Source: Aquatica leii (taxonomy: Eukaryota > Arthropoda > Insecta > Coleoptera > Lampyridae). Taken from it: 64,000 nucleotides of DNA. Location: contig CM069438.1 of assembly GCA_035610365.1 (NCBI GenBank), positions 35,874,737 to 35,938,736 on the forward strand, written 5' to 3'. The notes below the pieces were generated by a model that was not told the origin of the DNA, searched no databases, and worked only from the letters and a program-made list of their open reading frames with translations. The position numbers were made by a program, and so were the translations under genes. Positions 48,520 through 60,740 of the stretch are shown here, piece after piece (within the stretch, counting starts at the first letter, position 1; each line of letters begins with the position of its first letter).

Positions 48520-49880
48520 AGAAATAAATACTTTCGGGTTTTGAACCGCGTTCCATATTTATACTTTTCACAAAACTAATAAAACTTAGGAACAACTTTG
48601 AAAAATAAACAATATTTGACGTTTCGACAAGTATAGGATCTTGACAAGCCTTTATATTGCGCCGTTCGGGTTAGTGGTTCGTGACAGCTTTGATTAATTA
48701 GTTTTCCGGAACATGTTTTTCCATACTAGTGCTAGATCGATTCCATTATCTCTATTGACATTGTCGTACTTCTGAATTTCGATGGCTTCCTTGTATAGTC
48801 TAGGTCAGATGTTTTGGGATTTAGCCAACATTGTTGCCTCTTCAAATTTAATTGTGTGAACGGTGTCTAAGAATTGTTCCGCAGCAGCAGATGTTGTGTT
48901 ATGTTTCCTTGTACCCGCCTTATGTTATTTTAATCTGGCAGCTATGTTGCGCCCCGTTTGTCCTATATAAGCCAGCCCACACGAACACAAGGAATGTGGT
49001 AGACTTCTTCGATTTTGAGAAATTGGCGGCTATTTAATTGTTGCAGTAAGATCGCTTTGATGTTTTTCCCTCTAAATATCATGGCTACCGTTTTTTATTA
49101 AGGCGTTCGTTAGGTAACCTAGCTCGATCTTTAACGTGTTCGGTTCACTCATCGCCTTGCTCTGTGTACTAAAGTTTTTAGAACTGAAAACTTCTGAGCT
49201 GGATGATGATGTGATTCGGCGTTGAGGTATCTGTCAGTATGTGTCGGTTTTTTGTACACTTGATGCCCCAGTATGTTGTCCATCTTTTGAGTGACCAGTA
49301 CGTCTAAGAACGGAGTGCTTCGGTTTGTTTCCGTCTCCATGGTGAATTGGATGTTGGAATCTAGCTGGTTGGTATGATCTAGAAAGTTGTGTAGTGTTTA
49401 TGCTCCATGAGACCAAATTACAAATGTATCGTCTACATAACGTAGTCAGCATTTTGGTTTAAGGGTAGCTGTTTCTAATCCTTTTTCTTCAAAATCCTTC
49501 ATAAATATATTGGCGATGACTGGAGAAAGTGGTGATCCCATGGCTGCTTCTTCAATTTGTTCGATTACCATATTCTTAAATGAGAAGTAGGTGGACTTTA
49601 AGCATAACTCAATTAGTCCGTTAAGCTCCTCATCTAAATCGGCTTTTCGTAATTTGGTCTTGATGATCTTCGGTGTTGTTTGTAGTACCACTTTCGTGAA
49701 AAGAGATGTCACATCAAAACTGACTAAAATGTCTTTTAATTCCAATTTGATTTTTATAGTTTTTGAGACAAAGTGCTGAGAATTCCTTACGTGATGGATG
49801 CTTTTTCCTATAAGCGGTTGTAAAATGGTACATAAGTATCTAGCCAGAGGATGGATGGCTGAACCTGTAGCACTTTCTGG
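48520..49880 (-). pseudogene. Penelope-like element, left arm of a head-to-head pair
   Basis: On the minus strand the reading starts with SAIHPLARYLCTILQPLIGK and continues with ELKDILVSFDVTSLFTKVVL and EAAMGSPLSPVIANIFMKDF in the 49904-49446 frame. LRYVDDTFVIW follows after a Trp-to-stop change, and then STPFLDVLVTQKMDNILGHQ and KPTHTDRYLNAESHHHPAQK. A GIY-YIG domain follows in broken frames around 48950-49030 (EEVYHIPC...YIGQT equivalent). The 3' end lies near 48520-48600, matching 50770-50870 of the right arm. The reading core is nearly complete, so it is one of the younger copies, yet stops and shifts make it inactive. Confidence 0.85.
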
Positions 49881-50870
49881 ATCACACCAACCTGTTAAAT
49901 TCAAACATCAAATTCACCATAGAGCTGGAAATAAAAAGCATTCCGTTCTTAGACGTACTGGTCACTCGAAAGATGGACAACAAACATACTGGGGCATCAA
50001 GTATAAACAAAACCGACACATACTGACAGATACTTCAACGCCGAATCACATCATCAGCAAGCTCAAAAGTTTTCAGTTCTAAAAATTCTAGTATACAGAA
50101 AACCAAACACGTAAAATACCAAGCTAGGTCACCTAACGAACGCCTGAATAAAAAACGCAAAAAGCAGACATATATCGAGCAATTAACAAGGTAAATAAGG
50201 AAAAACCAAAGAAGGAAAGCCCCATTGGAACTTCCTTCCTTACATAAAAGGCTGCACGGATAAAATAGCCAGGATACTTAGAAGAAAAAATACAAAAGTG
50301 ACCTTTACTGCAACAAATAAAATAGCCGCCAATTTTTTAAAATCGAAGGAAACAAAAGCACCACTCGAGGAACCAGAAGTCTACCACATGTCTTGTTCGT
50401 GTGGGCTGGCTTATATAGGGCAAACGGAGAGCAACATAGCTACTAGATTAAAAGAACATAAGGCGGATACAAAGAAACATAACACAAGATCTGCTGTTGC
50501 GGAACACTTCTTAGACCCGGTCACACAATAAAATTTAAAGAAGCAACAATGTTGGCTAAATCCTAAAACTTCTGGCCTAGAGTATACAAAGAAGCCATCG
50601 AAATCCAGAAGTACGACAATGTCAATAGTATGGAAAAACATGTTCCGGAAGATTAATGAATTGAAACCGTCACGAACCACAGACCCAAACGGCACAATAT
50701 AAAGGCTTGTCAGGATCCTATACCTTCAATTTCAGTTTTCTGAAGAAGACAGCGACATGACTGTCGAAACGTCAAATATTGTTAATTTTTGTAAGCTTTC
50801 TAAGTTCTATGAATTTCGTAAAAAGTGTAAATATGGAACCCAAAAATATTTATTTATTAAAAAAAAAACT
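49881..50870 (+). pseudogene. Penelope-like element, right arm of a head-to-head pair, with GIY-YIG
   Basis: This plus-strand copy begins inside the RT (DHTNLLNSNIKFTIELEIKS in a frame starting near 49880), so its 5' part is missing. Positions 50298-50531 hold a well-preserved GIY-YIG endonuclease start (YHMSCSCGLAYIGQTESN, ATRLKEHKADTKKHNTRSAV, AEHFL). The 3' end around 50740-50790 encodes EEDSDMTVETSNI. This domain nicks DNA for insertion in Penelope-like elements. The copy is about as diverged as its partner from it, suggesting they belong to the same subfamily. Confidence 0.85.
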
Positions 50871-53339
50871 ACTCTCAGTTTCTTTACCAATATTGGACAT
50901 AAATAAAAACAATGACGGTTAGGAAAAATATTTGATAGGGAATAAGACTTTTTGACCTAATAAAACATGACCAACATAGGTTCAAAAACCAACAATTGTC
51001 TAAGAGCTCATTTTAGCTATAGTAAAACTTAGGTTTTTACAGGTTGTATTTGTTATACAATTTTAGATAAATCCCGTGTTGTTATTACACAAGCTGAGCT
51101 TTCGTCACACGTCGCAGTGGACATCTTCAAAGTTCGGAACAAACTGATTGATTGCGCCATAAAGTTTTGCTTTTATAGACCCGCCTCCGATCGATAAAAC
51201 TAGTTTCCAAATCTCCGGTAAAGAAAAACTAGAATCTCGACATTGAATTCATGCGTTTTTATTTTAATGACATTTTAAAGTACAGTAGAACCTCGATATA
51301 TCAAACTTTGATATAAACCAATTCCTTGATACACCAACGTTTTTTCATTCTTTTTAGACCTGTCTTATACTTACGTGTCACTTTTACTTTCTTATAAGAA
51401 AAGTATAGCGATTGCAATTCTTTGACAGTTTTTCTTATATAGTTTTGTAAGTATGTAAATTATTCGAATTATTTTTACAGTTTCTTATAGAGTTAATTCT
51501 TCCTAATAATTTATTCAAATAAATTTTTTTTCTAACATTAACAGTTTATTAGATATTTGATTTATAATTTGAAGTGAGTTTCATATATAAACCTAAGTTC
51601 GAATCCTGCCTACGACGATTTTTTTCAGAAAAAAATTCCATATCTTAGAAGGAAAGCAAGCTACGTTAAATAACAATTTTTCTCTGTATTTTTTTGACTT
51701 GTTTATATCGTGTCTTCCGGCAATTTTGAAGCATACAGATTAACATAGTTAATTTGAAAATTTTGATTTATATGTCCCTAAAGTGTTTTTAAAATATTTC
51801 TACTATTAGAACATATGACAATGTGTACCAGAGAAAGTTTTGCGTAATAATTTTTAAAATTTAATAACAAATATCCAAAATATTTTCAAAAATGTATCGC
51901 GTCGTAAAAAGCTTAGTTTAAAATACGGATGTAAAGAACATATGAGTAACTTTGGTGTAGTAACACGAAGGTTCAAATCCCAATGCGGTTTATGTTTTTT
52001 TAAATTATATTGTTATTTTAAATTAACGACGATAAATTTTTATCAGTAAAGAGGCATAATTAAACGTGCTAATTGTTTTTATTACATTAATAATGGATTT
52101 ATTATTTCTTCCTCATTCTTTATAGAAAAGTCGTGTGATGACCACACCAGTTTTTTTCTTAACATATGAAAGGAATGATCAGAAAGACAGATTTTAGTTT
52201 TCATGTTTTGAGAACGCACCTATATACAACGTATTAAAGTTGTTTTGATAAAATCAATAGCATTTAGAAGTTTTTTGAACGACTATCGTTCATGTCCATC
52301 TTGTGACATCGAAATTAAAAATCGTATAAAAATTAACGTGCTTGACTTGCATGGACTAACATGACGAAAAAAAAACAATTAAGATCTGTTTCAAGAAAAG
52401 TGAAAGACGAAGAAAGAATTGAATAGGACTGTAGTGCTGCTGATACACCAACTAATGAATATAAAACTTTCAAATGATGGAGCAAAGTTACTTGAGTTGG
52501 TTTGTCTTCAGGAAGATATCAAAACTGTTGTTCCATACAATTTCCAATTTTCTAAAAAAAACACGTAAAAAAAGTTGAGAGTAGAAATACTCTGTAGTGA
52601 TAGTGAGTCGTACTGATTATTATTTTGATTATGTTTGAGTCCTAGACAGTTGATAATTCTTTTCCAGGTTTACCATACGATAGGCTTTTTGGTTATTTTT
52701 ATTTCTGCACTTGTCAGCAATGACAGACACATTTCTACGGTTTCGATTCCAGATTCTCCTGCTTGCAAATAGAAATTCATTAACAGAATGCTTCTCTGCA
52801 AGATGATAAGACTAAACTATGAAGACATCTGTTCATACGGGTGAGTTTGTAATAAACAGAATGGCTCAAAAGTCGGTCACGTTTACGAGTCACAAGAACG
52901 TCAATGAAGAGGAGAAAACCATAATTTTTGATTTTTTATAATAAATTTAATGTCTGAGTGTCTGAGTCTAGACGATTAAGAAAACCTAGACATTTCAAGA
53001 TTACCATGGGACCAAACTCAGCACTCTTGTTACATCTCGGCGAATAGCTACATCAAGTATTTCTTTGGAATCTTAAAAAAAATCAGGTCCTCAATATATT
53101 TAATATATAACCTACCATAGTTTCTGGCGACCTTAACGTTAAATGTCTTGAATGTGGGTAAAGTAGCTGGTTTCCGCCTGAATGTATGACTAGTCTCAAT
53201 GAGCGTAAGGAATGTGAACAAGCTGTCCACCTTCTCGTCACAAAGTAAAAATTCGATCGTAGATGTTACATGTGCCGGTGCCCAAATACCTTCTAGTATT
53301 AACGGATAGACCAGCCAGCATGACCTGGCCTCGATCAAA
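50871..53339. other. AT-rich stretch with a possible DNA-transposon end
   Basis: Positions 51255-51330 (ACAGTAGAACCTCGATATAT) match 48195-48260 (GGAGCCTCATATATCGAACT). CAGTAGAACCTCGATATATC-type words are common at ends of pogo-like transposons, but no transposase is present. Two B-box-like words (GTTCGAATCC at about 51598, GTTCAAATCC at about 51974) each precede a T run, yet no tRNA fold could be built. Nothing else was recognised. Confidence 0.3.
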
Positions 53340-54735
53340 AAGGAGTGCCAATAGCTAATAAAAATGCTAATAACCCTACATCACATAAACACGAACGTTA
53401 CAGAATACTCAGAAGCGACATGCGGAAAGGAATTAATAAAGTAAGGAACAAAACTATGCAGGAGCATAGACCACGATCTATGGGGAAAAAGATATAAAGT
53501 AACTACAAAAAGGTTTAAAAAAGCCTAATCTTGCACGCTACCCATAAAAGAAAATTTTCCCCGAGAAACCATCTAGAGATGTAGATACGATACCTATCTC
53601 TTCCGCCGTTCTCAGCAGAGAACATAATCGTTGCTCCAACGGTATTCCGGCCAAAGCTTTGGTAGAGGTCACTGTTAGCAACCCCGACGTGCGGACACGC
53701 CTCATAAATCAAGCAAGTTATGGTCTGTTTATTAAACACTAATGATAAACTATACCAACACCTAATACTAGACAGAGTGCGAAACAACATAGAAGGGACA
53801 GGGAGTCCATCAGACAAGCAATATGAATCATGCGCGGTAAATCCACTCCTGGGTTAGGACGACTCGCGTAGACCGCAGGAGAACTAGAAAACTCTGTGGT
53901 CTGGTCACATTAAATGTGGAAAATGTGTTCAACTCCCTAGCGTACCCAGTCATAATTAAAGCATTCAAGAAAAAAAAATAAACCTTACCTCACCGACATC
54001 GTACCAAACTATCTTAATAATAGAAGACTGATAATACAAAGCTCCAACAGATTGGAAACTTTCCAGAAGAGTTCCATAAGGATTGGTATTGAAACCGACT
54101 TGGAATGTCATATTTGACAATATACGAAAAATGGACCTTGGCTCACAAGCCCAAGTCATCGCGTTTGCTGACAACATTGCGCTACTGACCAGTGCAAAAA
54201 CAAAAGACGAGCTCGCGAGAGTAACAAATACAGCAATCACACGGATCGATAATTAGCGTATTAATCACGACTTGGACATAGCGCCAAGCAAAACTGAAGC
54301 CATAGTCTTATCGGGCAAACGACAAATAAGCACCATCGCATTCAGAGTACATAACCACGTCGGCACACCGAAGAACAACATTAAATATCTCGGCGTTTAT
54401 CTCGACAAATACTGGAACTACGGCCCCCAAAGGTACTGGAACAGCATCGGCAATTACAAGAATTATGCCGAATGTAAACGGGTCATGTACTGGTATTTGC
54501 AGTCGTCGCTTCCAGTATGCTAGATGCTGCGCTCATATAGGCTGAATAACTTAAAATTGAGAAGTACTAAAGCATAGTCCAACAAGTAGAAAGGAAAGTA
54601 AACATTAGAATTATATCAAGCTACAGAACTATAGCAAGGAAGTTAGCTATGCTCTTGGCTGGGAATATACATTGGAACCTACTAGAAGAGAAAAAACGTA
54701 TTGAAAGTGTAGGTAGACTAAAAAAACCAATTTGG
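53340..54735 (+). pseudogene. R1-clade-like LINE relic, first copy
   Basis: The conserved order of an R1-type reverse transcriptase can be followed through many frameshifts: a DLWGKRYKVTTKRF-like block near 53470, a LPPFSAENI block near 53600, the word VFNSLAYPVII-like near 53930, and then the catalytic region VIAFADNIALLTSAKTKDEL at about 54155. INHDLDIAPSKTEAIVLSGK and NNIKYLGVYLDKYWNYGPQ follow, with an LLAGNIHWNLLEEKKRI-like block near 54660. The catalytic box reads FADN rather than FADD. Nearest relatives are R1/Waldo-type elements as remembered. It is a dead copy of uncertain 5' end. Confidence 0.8.
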
Positions 54736-54759
54736 ATACAGAAAAAGTAAGTTTACCCT

Positions 54760-56040
54760 GTACGCTAGGGGGTTTCGAAATATCCAACAGGATAAAAACT
54801 GCGAGTCAGCGAAACCGAGGGTGATGCGTTTTCGTGACGCTGGATATCCGGAACGCCTTTAACAGTGAGTTATAGTTGGGCTTCGTCAAGACTATGGAAA
54901 ACAAGGAAGCACCTGGGTACCTGACCAACGTAGTTAAGGACTACTCCAATGAAAGATGACTGCACGTCGTAGGAAGTAGTCAGATAGAGCTCACGGCTGG
55001 ATTTCTACAAAGGTCGATCCTAGGGCCGATCTTGTAGAACATCTATTTCAACGGGGTGCTAGAGTTGGCCATGCTGAGTTGTGTCACGCTGTTAAGTTAT
55101 GAGGACGATTTGGCGGTGATAGTAGATGGAAAAACCGCTGAGTTGGTAAACAGCAAGGCGGTGGAGGCTATTTAAGAATCAAAAACTGGCTCGTAGACCA
55201 CGGTCTGCAACTGGCGTCTGATAAAACCTAAATGGTGGTTTTAGTCGGGCCCAGAAAAATTCAGAACATATCCATAAGAATGGGTGGATTGGAGATTAAA
55301 AGTGGGAAAGTTTGAGGTACCGAGGTGTGTGGACCGGAGAGAACGGTAGAGTGACGTAAAGGGTTTGATTTAGCTCAAGTCGAGCGTAGGAGAACCAAGC
55401 TCCGAACGGAAAAAAATGTATGCGGCAGTGGTACGTTCTGTTCTACTGTATGAGGCTCTCTATATGGGGACTTTGATTTTTAGCGAGGACACAGAGGAGA
55501 GTTGTCTTGACAATGGTTACGGCCTATAGGACGGTATCTACGAAAGCCATCTTGGTACTGGTTGGGATATCGCCTATTATGGAGAGAGTAAACCATCTTC
55601 GGATAGGTTAATGGAGGAGTAGCAGGATAGATAGGACAGAGCAAGCGTTAGCAGATAGACGTATGAGCTCATTAGTAGAGTGAATAAGTAAATACGTAGT
55701 CTAATTTCTGACAAACCACGGAAATTTCGGCTCTTATTTTAAAAGCATAAGAAAGAGAAGGACGCATGTACTGCGATGCGAGATTGGATGACGTGAAAGA
55801 CGTCTTAAAATGACCAAGGTGGAAGAGTGTCTTGAACCAATTGGTAAATGAATTAGGAAGATAAATAGAGAAAGATCTGTGAATAGATTTCAGAAATTAT
55901 AAACAGAAGGTAGAAGAAGAAGACGGTGGATGAAAATGTAAGGCAAAAGTTGAGGCCGAACCGAAATGATACTCGAAAAGGTCTACCTATTAAGAAAAAA
56001 AGACAAGACCGGAAGGAGGAAATTTTAGTAGGTTGTTACG
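54760..56040 (+). pseudogene. R1-clade-like LINE relic, second and different copy
   Basis: A second RT region follows in the same direction: RVTLDIRNAFNS-like near 54835, ENKEAPGYLTNVVKDY near 54900, SILGPIL near 55020, LLSYEDDLAVIVDGKTAELV near 55095, NWLVDHGLQLASDKT near 55190, and VVRSVLLYEALYMGTL near 55435. A C-terminal block runs to about 56020. The box reads YEDD in place of YADD. The sequence differs enough from the first relic that these are two subfamilies rather than a duplication. Confidence 0.78.
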
Positions 56041-57324
56041 GTTTTTTTAATTAATAACATCAACGATAACAGGCGGAGGTAGAAATATTTTTTTCACTAT
56101 GTAATTGTTACAAAGTACCGCTTCAATGCGACGCGGGTTTGAGCTACGTGGCGTTAGCAACTAAATTTAGAGCGCTTTTAGAGCATTTCACCGTTGCTAT
56201 TCGTACAGGGCGGAGGTGGTTAGTCGCTCGTGTAGCAAATTTCGTTGGCATTTAATTAACAAAATGCACAAAAACTAGCTTGGTGAGTTTCCTTTTCTTC
56301 TACTTTTTCTTAATTTTATATTTGTACCCGGAAGGTTAACGGACCGACGCACATTTCCAAGGGCATCGTAGAATGCTACGGTAGGTGGCGTGTGCGGGTG
56401 TTTACAAGCCAGTAAAACACGAATCAAATTTTCTTAACCAATTGCCGAAGATTACTTATTTTTATTTCTGAACGGGAAACGTGAATTAGGATTATGAACA
56501 TGTGGTTGCGTTACAACTAAATTATCTTACATAAAAGGCGTTAAGTACAAATAATATCAAATTGTAGGTAGACGTTCATTTTCTTCCTTTTTGGTACTTA
56601 TAATTAACTAGTGACCTACATGGAATACGAAGTGATGTGCTATTTTACCCCTATGTTGTAGATTTTCTTTTCTGAATATACATACGGAACAGGAACTTGT
56701 CTGGAGCTCTAGGCGAGGATCCATTCTGTCGACACCGAGGTTTGGTAACGTTATTTACAAAACAAGGTTGTACAGTAGTAGCTTTTATCTTCGTTGTTTT
56801 ATGTAGATGTCTTGCTTTCATTTTCATATGTTGGGCGTCATTTTTTATTACCACTTCCCACTGCAGCTGCGGGAAGTGGTAATAAAGTATGCCCGTTTTT
56901 TAGGGAGAATTCTCGCACTACTCCAGTGGCATGTGCAAAAACCGACTTCAGATTTATATTTACACTGTTTTCATCTCTACACTACTTTGTATGTATGTTT
57001 TTTATTCTCATGGCTATTTTATCTTTACTTTAAAACAAGAATCAGTCAAAGCCATTACACCATCAATGGCGCAAGATGACTGAAACATCTTGCTAGAAAC
57101 AAATCGAAGATAGACATGCTATAACAACTTTCATAGCAATAGCCTGGGAACAAACTAATAGAAACACTTCACTGTAATCCAGGTTACATCTAAATTAGAT
57201 TGAACCAGGAGGCTACGGGCGCGACCGATGGACAAATAACCTCCATAAAAATTAAAAAATAGGACCAAGCAATAAACGTGTGACCAATATAACTAAACTA
57301 GATTTTAATATCGATGATTTCAAT
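56041..57324. other. Unassigned stretch containing a long palindrome
   Basis: Open frames at 56651-57079 overlap on both strands and show no family features. The only clear structure is the hairpin at 56845-56885. Confidence 0.35.
56845..56885. repeat. 41-nt near-perfect palindrome
   Basis: TTATTACCACTTCCC at 56845-56859 is exactly inverted at 56871-56885. The middle ACTGCAGCTGC extends the pairing (GCAG/CTGC) with a three-base bulge. Confidence 0.85.
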
Positions 57325-58275
57325 GCAACCGTTTGTTATGTTAAAAGTGTTTTAATATGAAGTTTGTACCGTATAGGATTTACTCTCAGAACGCCCACTT
57401 CCCGCTGCATTCGTTAATGTTTGACATCAAAATATTCATGAGAGAAAACTTATTTTTCCGGTTCTAACGTAAGTGCCTAGCTAAGTTTTCACTTCTAATT
57501 CGCAAGTCACGTGACCTGTTTGTTTACTTTATTAATGAATATTTAATGCGTTTCCTATATTACGGGGTCACGTATTGAGAGGTCCATTTACCAAAATAAC
57601 ATAACTAATTTACAGGAAACTCGGTGCATTTAGTTTTTTCATTGATCGTATGAACCGAATGGGATTTATTTGTGATAACACCGTGTGTACGTGTTTGCTA
57701 TATCTCAGCAATTTTTAGGAAATTCTGGGAAGGTGCTGCTAGCTAGTTGCATTTTTCGAAGGAACACCAAATTGTAACTATAGTATTTTCTACTTTAATT
57801 CTTTGCATTTACGTTGTCAGTCAGTTGTACACACGACTGTACGCACATATCAGGTTGTGGTCGTCACAATTAACTATAAAACTTTTTCTTTGTGAGTAAC
57901 ATATTATTAGACGGTGCGCTGTGGTTCTCTGTATTATCGAGATTTGTGTTTTCGGGTTATAATTTACAAATCTAAATGTATTCTTTTGAAACGTAAAAGT
58001 TAGGGCCGACAAATTTAAGTTTTTTTTGTACCTTTGTGCACCTATGTAAATTTATCTTCTTGTCTTTCCTAACTGCTCTTTTTGTGATAAAATAAATATA
58101 CTAGTTGTTACAACCTGTGTTTCGTCATTTCTTCTTTTTTTGGATAGATTTTAACTGTATCTTCCATCCTAATCTTCCACCGTTTTGGCGCTTTTTAAAT
58201 TGCTTTGTAATTAACAAATCGAAACCTACGATTCAATCACCGAATCAAACTGAGTTAGTAGCTAACAATTAAGCA
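57325..58275 (+). repeat. Long interspersed repeat M1, copy 3
   Basis: This copy aligns with 39395-40465: TTATGTTAAAAGTGTTTTAA start, GGTCCATTTACCAAAATAAC, GATCGTATGAACCGAATGG, ACATATCAGGTTGT, and an end block with CACCGTTTTGGCGC and AACTGAGTTAGTAGC. It is non-coding. Confidence 0.65.
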
Positions 58276-58589
58276 CACGTTTCAAAGAATTCCATAAAAA
58301 ACAGGAGATAAAAAAGAACACACAAAACTGGTTCCTAAAATTTATCGAATTGAAAATAAGTAGACAATAAGTAGTTTTCAATAAAAGAAAACAAATTTTT
58401 GCTATGGAGAAACAAAATCTCTTCGGTGATAATAAGCGAGTCTTTAATAAAAAACTTGTAAACACTTAAATAACATTAAAACTCACAAAAATATCTAAGG
58501 ATTTAAGCTTTATAGTTTCCAAACGTTGAATAAAATGATAAAAGTTGAGAACATGAAAAGAATTTTTACCTGTAAATGTTGGACAAAAC

Positions 58590-58800
58590 TTGATTCGTGG
58601 TTTCAAATAGGAAAGACGTTTAGTTTCAGTAGATTAGACGATCTGATTTCTTCTAACAAAATAAAGTGTTTTTTTTCAGTGTAATCAGTTTGATTCAAAA
58701 CGACAGTAGCGTTGCCTTTGTTAGCTGGGTGAACGATGATATCGCGGTTCCTGCGAGGGCTTTGGCAAAGACAGCTTTTATTACAACATTAATATGATTC
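58590..58800 (-). pseudogene. Penelope-like reverse-transcriptase scrap of another lineage
   Basis: The minus strand reads RDIIVHPANKGNATVVLNQT followed by DYTEKKHFILLEEIRSSNLL. This is the block that reads IPPSDKGNATVVTDTAEYIK in the second cluster, the first RT motif of Penelope-like elements. The wording is too different for the same subfamily. Upstream codons are frameshifted, and nothing of the rest remains. Confidence 0.65.
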
Positions 58801-58888
58801 AAACCCGGAAGAAATTTTTCTTGCCTTAAAGACATTCTTTCTTCAATTTTGTTTTCTGATTTCTGTGGTTAAAGTAAGAAAAAAAATC

Positions 58889-58927
58889 TGCAAACTCAAC
58901 TCAAATTTTATCTGAGTTGAGTTTGCA
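58889..58927. repeat. 39-nt hairpin next to the Penelope-like scrap
   Basis: TGCAAACTCAACTCA at 58889-58903 is perfectly inverted at 58913-58927, with a nine-base loop AATTTTATC. Confidence 0.9.
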
Positions 58928-60740
58928 AAAATTAAGTAATAAGCGCATGTATGACAATGGACTCCGTTGACTGAAGTAAACAAAGATTTCTAACATTGAT
59001 CGTTCTGCCAGTCTATCCAATGCACTTCTTCTCACAAGCGCAAGAAACTAAGTATACCACATAAATATTAATAAGATTTAGTCATGTTTTTTCTTTTTAA
59101 TTTTTTTTTAATTCAGAAAATATATGATTCCATAATATCCCTACTAAATTTTAGCGATAACACATTGATGTTTAATTATCTCGGTTTAAAAGCTTTCACT
59201 GTTACTGTAATTGTAGCGTAAATATTACATGAACCAACATATTATTGTGCCTTGTTTACAAAAGCTTTGTAATCAATTTCCATGCAATTTTTAAATACTT
59301 TTTAAACAAAGCAATTGCAAAAACTCGTAGTTGGCTGTACAAAAAGAGGCGTGCTTACTTCGTCGATTGTTTTCTATCTGCAATCAGTGCCTACTTCATA
59401 AACACTATAAAAACCGTGCATTAGTAAAAAAACTAATCAAAGAATTAACATCTGGACGAATGCCAACTATGTCGATTTGTTGTGTTTAAATTAAAAAGAT
59501 TTTTTTGCACGTATCGATCTCATCTGACTTCGATACGCAAACCCATTTTAAAAAGTTTTTGATAACCCTGGCTAGTTCGCAATTGCGATTGAAAAACGAA
59601 ATCGAGTTAAATCGAAGAGCGAATAAGCAAAAACGCAAACAAAAGATGAAAATAAACGTTTGTCGGAATAAAAATAAAAGTATGAATAAATAAAAAACAC
59701 GGTTATTAGTTGGTGGTTTAATAATGCACGACCATGAATAAGTCAGCTGCGATTGATTTTGGTTCAAACTTTTCCGCGCACGTTTTATTTATTTTTTGGC
59801 GTAATTTTTTTATACCGGTAATTGTTAATTGCCGGCGTACGTAGCGCGGAAAAATAAAATCGCAACTTTTGTTTTCGCCCGCAGTGTTTGAAGTTTGAAA
59901 AGCGTCTAAATTTTTCCGATGCACACGTAGTTTTCGGCATCTTATCATTTAAGTCACGTATTGAAATAACGATTGATAACAAAAAAACATTGGCTATTTT
60001 TATGAAGCTATAAAAAGAGAATGGTATTTTGCAGAAACTGAATAAAATATTCGAATTCGAGAAAGAGAGAGAGCCGGAATAGGGGAAAAAATTAGATTTT
60101 ACTATACTGTCAAACTTTTACTTTACTATAACCATAAAAATTTAATTCCCCTTTTCTGTTATTGTATTTTTAGATGCGTGTGTCGGTATTGAATTTTAAA
60201 TGAGCTCGAGTGGTCGTAAATTACTTATTTAATTTTGATTTTTACGTTTACGGATAAAAGGGATTTTTCCCAAAGCTTTGTAAAACAGTGGACTCAATGA
60301 AACCTACGTTAAGGTATCAAAAGAACTCGCACTCGTCTTTATGAATAATGCTTTTCCAACCACTTACTCATATGGAAAATGGATACGTTCTACTTTACAC
60401 AAAACATGAGTAAAATAAAGCATGCAAAAACTCGACGTTAAGAGCTCTTTCGTGAATAATTTCTCAACCAAAGTACCTACCAGCTCGGAATTATACAGAG
60501 TATTTTAAATTTCAAACAATGTACGAATTTAATTACGTGTAATGCAAACTTACCTATGGAAAATGCTTCACAACAGCAACATTTCAACTTTATTATAATA
60601 CGTCGCACATGTCATCTGCAACAATAAAAAAGAATTATTACACGTTTACGTTGACGAAACGCGAGAAAAAGATGCGTCAAGAAATAATACAGCAAAGTAC
60701 CAAATTTTTTATATCTTTAGTTTAGTGGAATTTGAGCACG
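58928..60740. other. Mostly unique non-coding stretch
   Basis: No transposon domain. About 59500-59980 is rich in homeodomain-like words (TTAATAATGC, GTAATTGTTAATTGCCGG) and CpG-containing words (CCGGCGTACGTAGCGCGG), and could be a control element. The two frames here (59505-59693 plus, 59486-59767 minus) overlap and have no family features. Confidence 0.3.

Noticed and set aside
51590-51990. Two B-box-like words (GTTCGAATCC, GTTCAAATCC) before T runs, resembling tRNA 3' halves
   Set aside because: No matching A box, anticodon arm or acceptor pairing could be drawn upstream of either. The T-stems do not pair properly.
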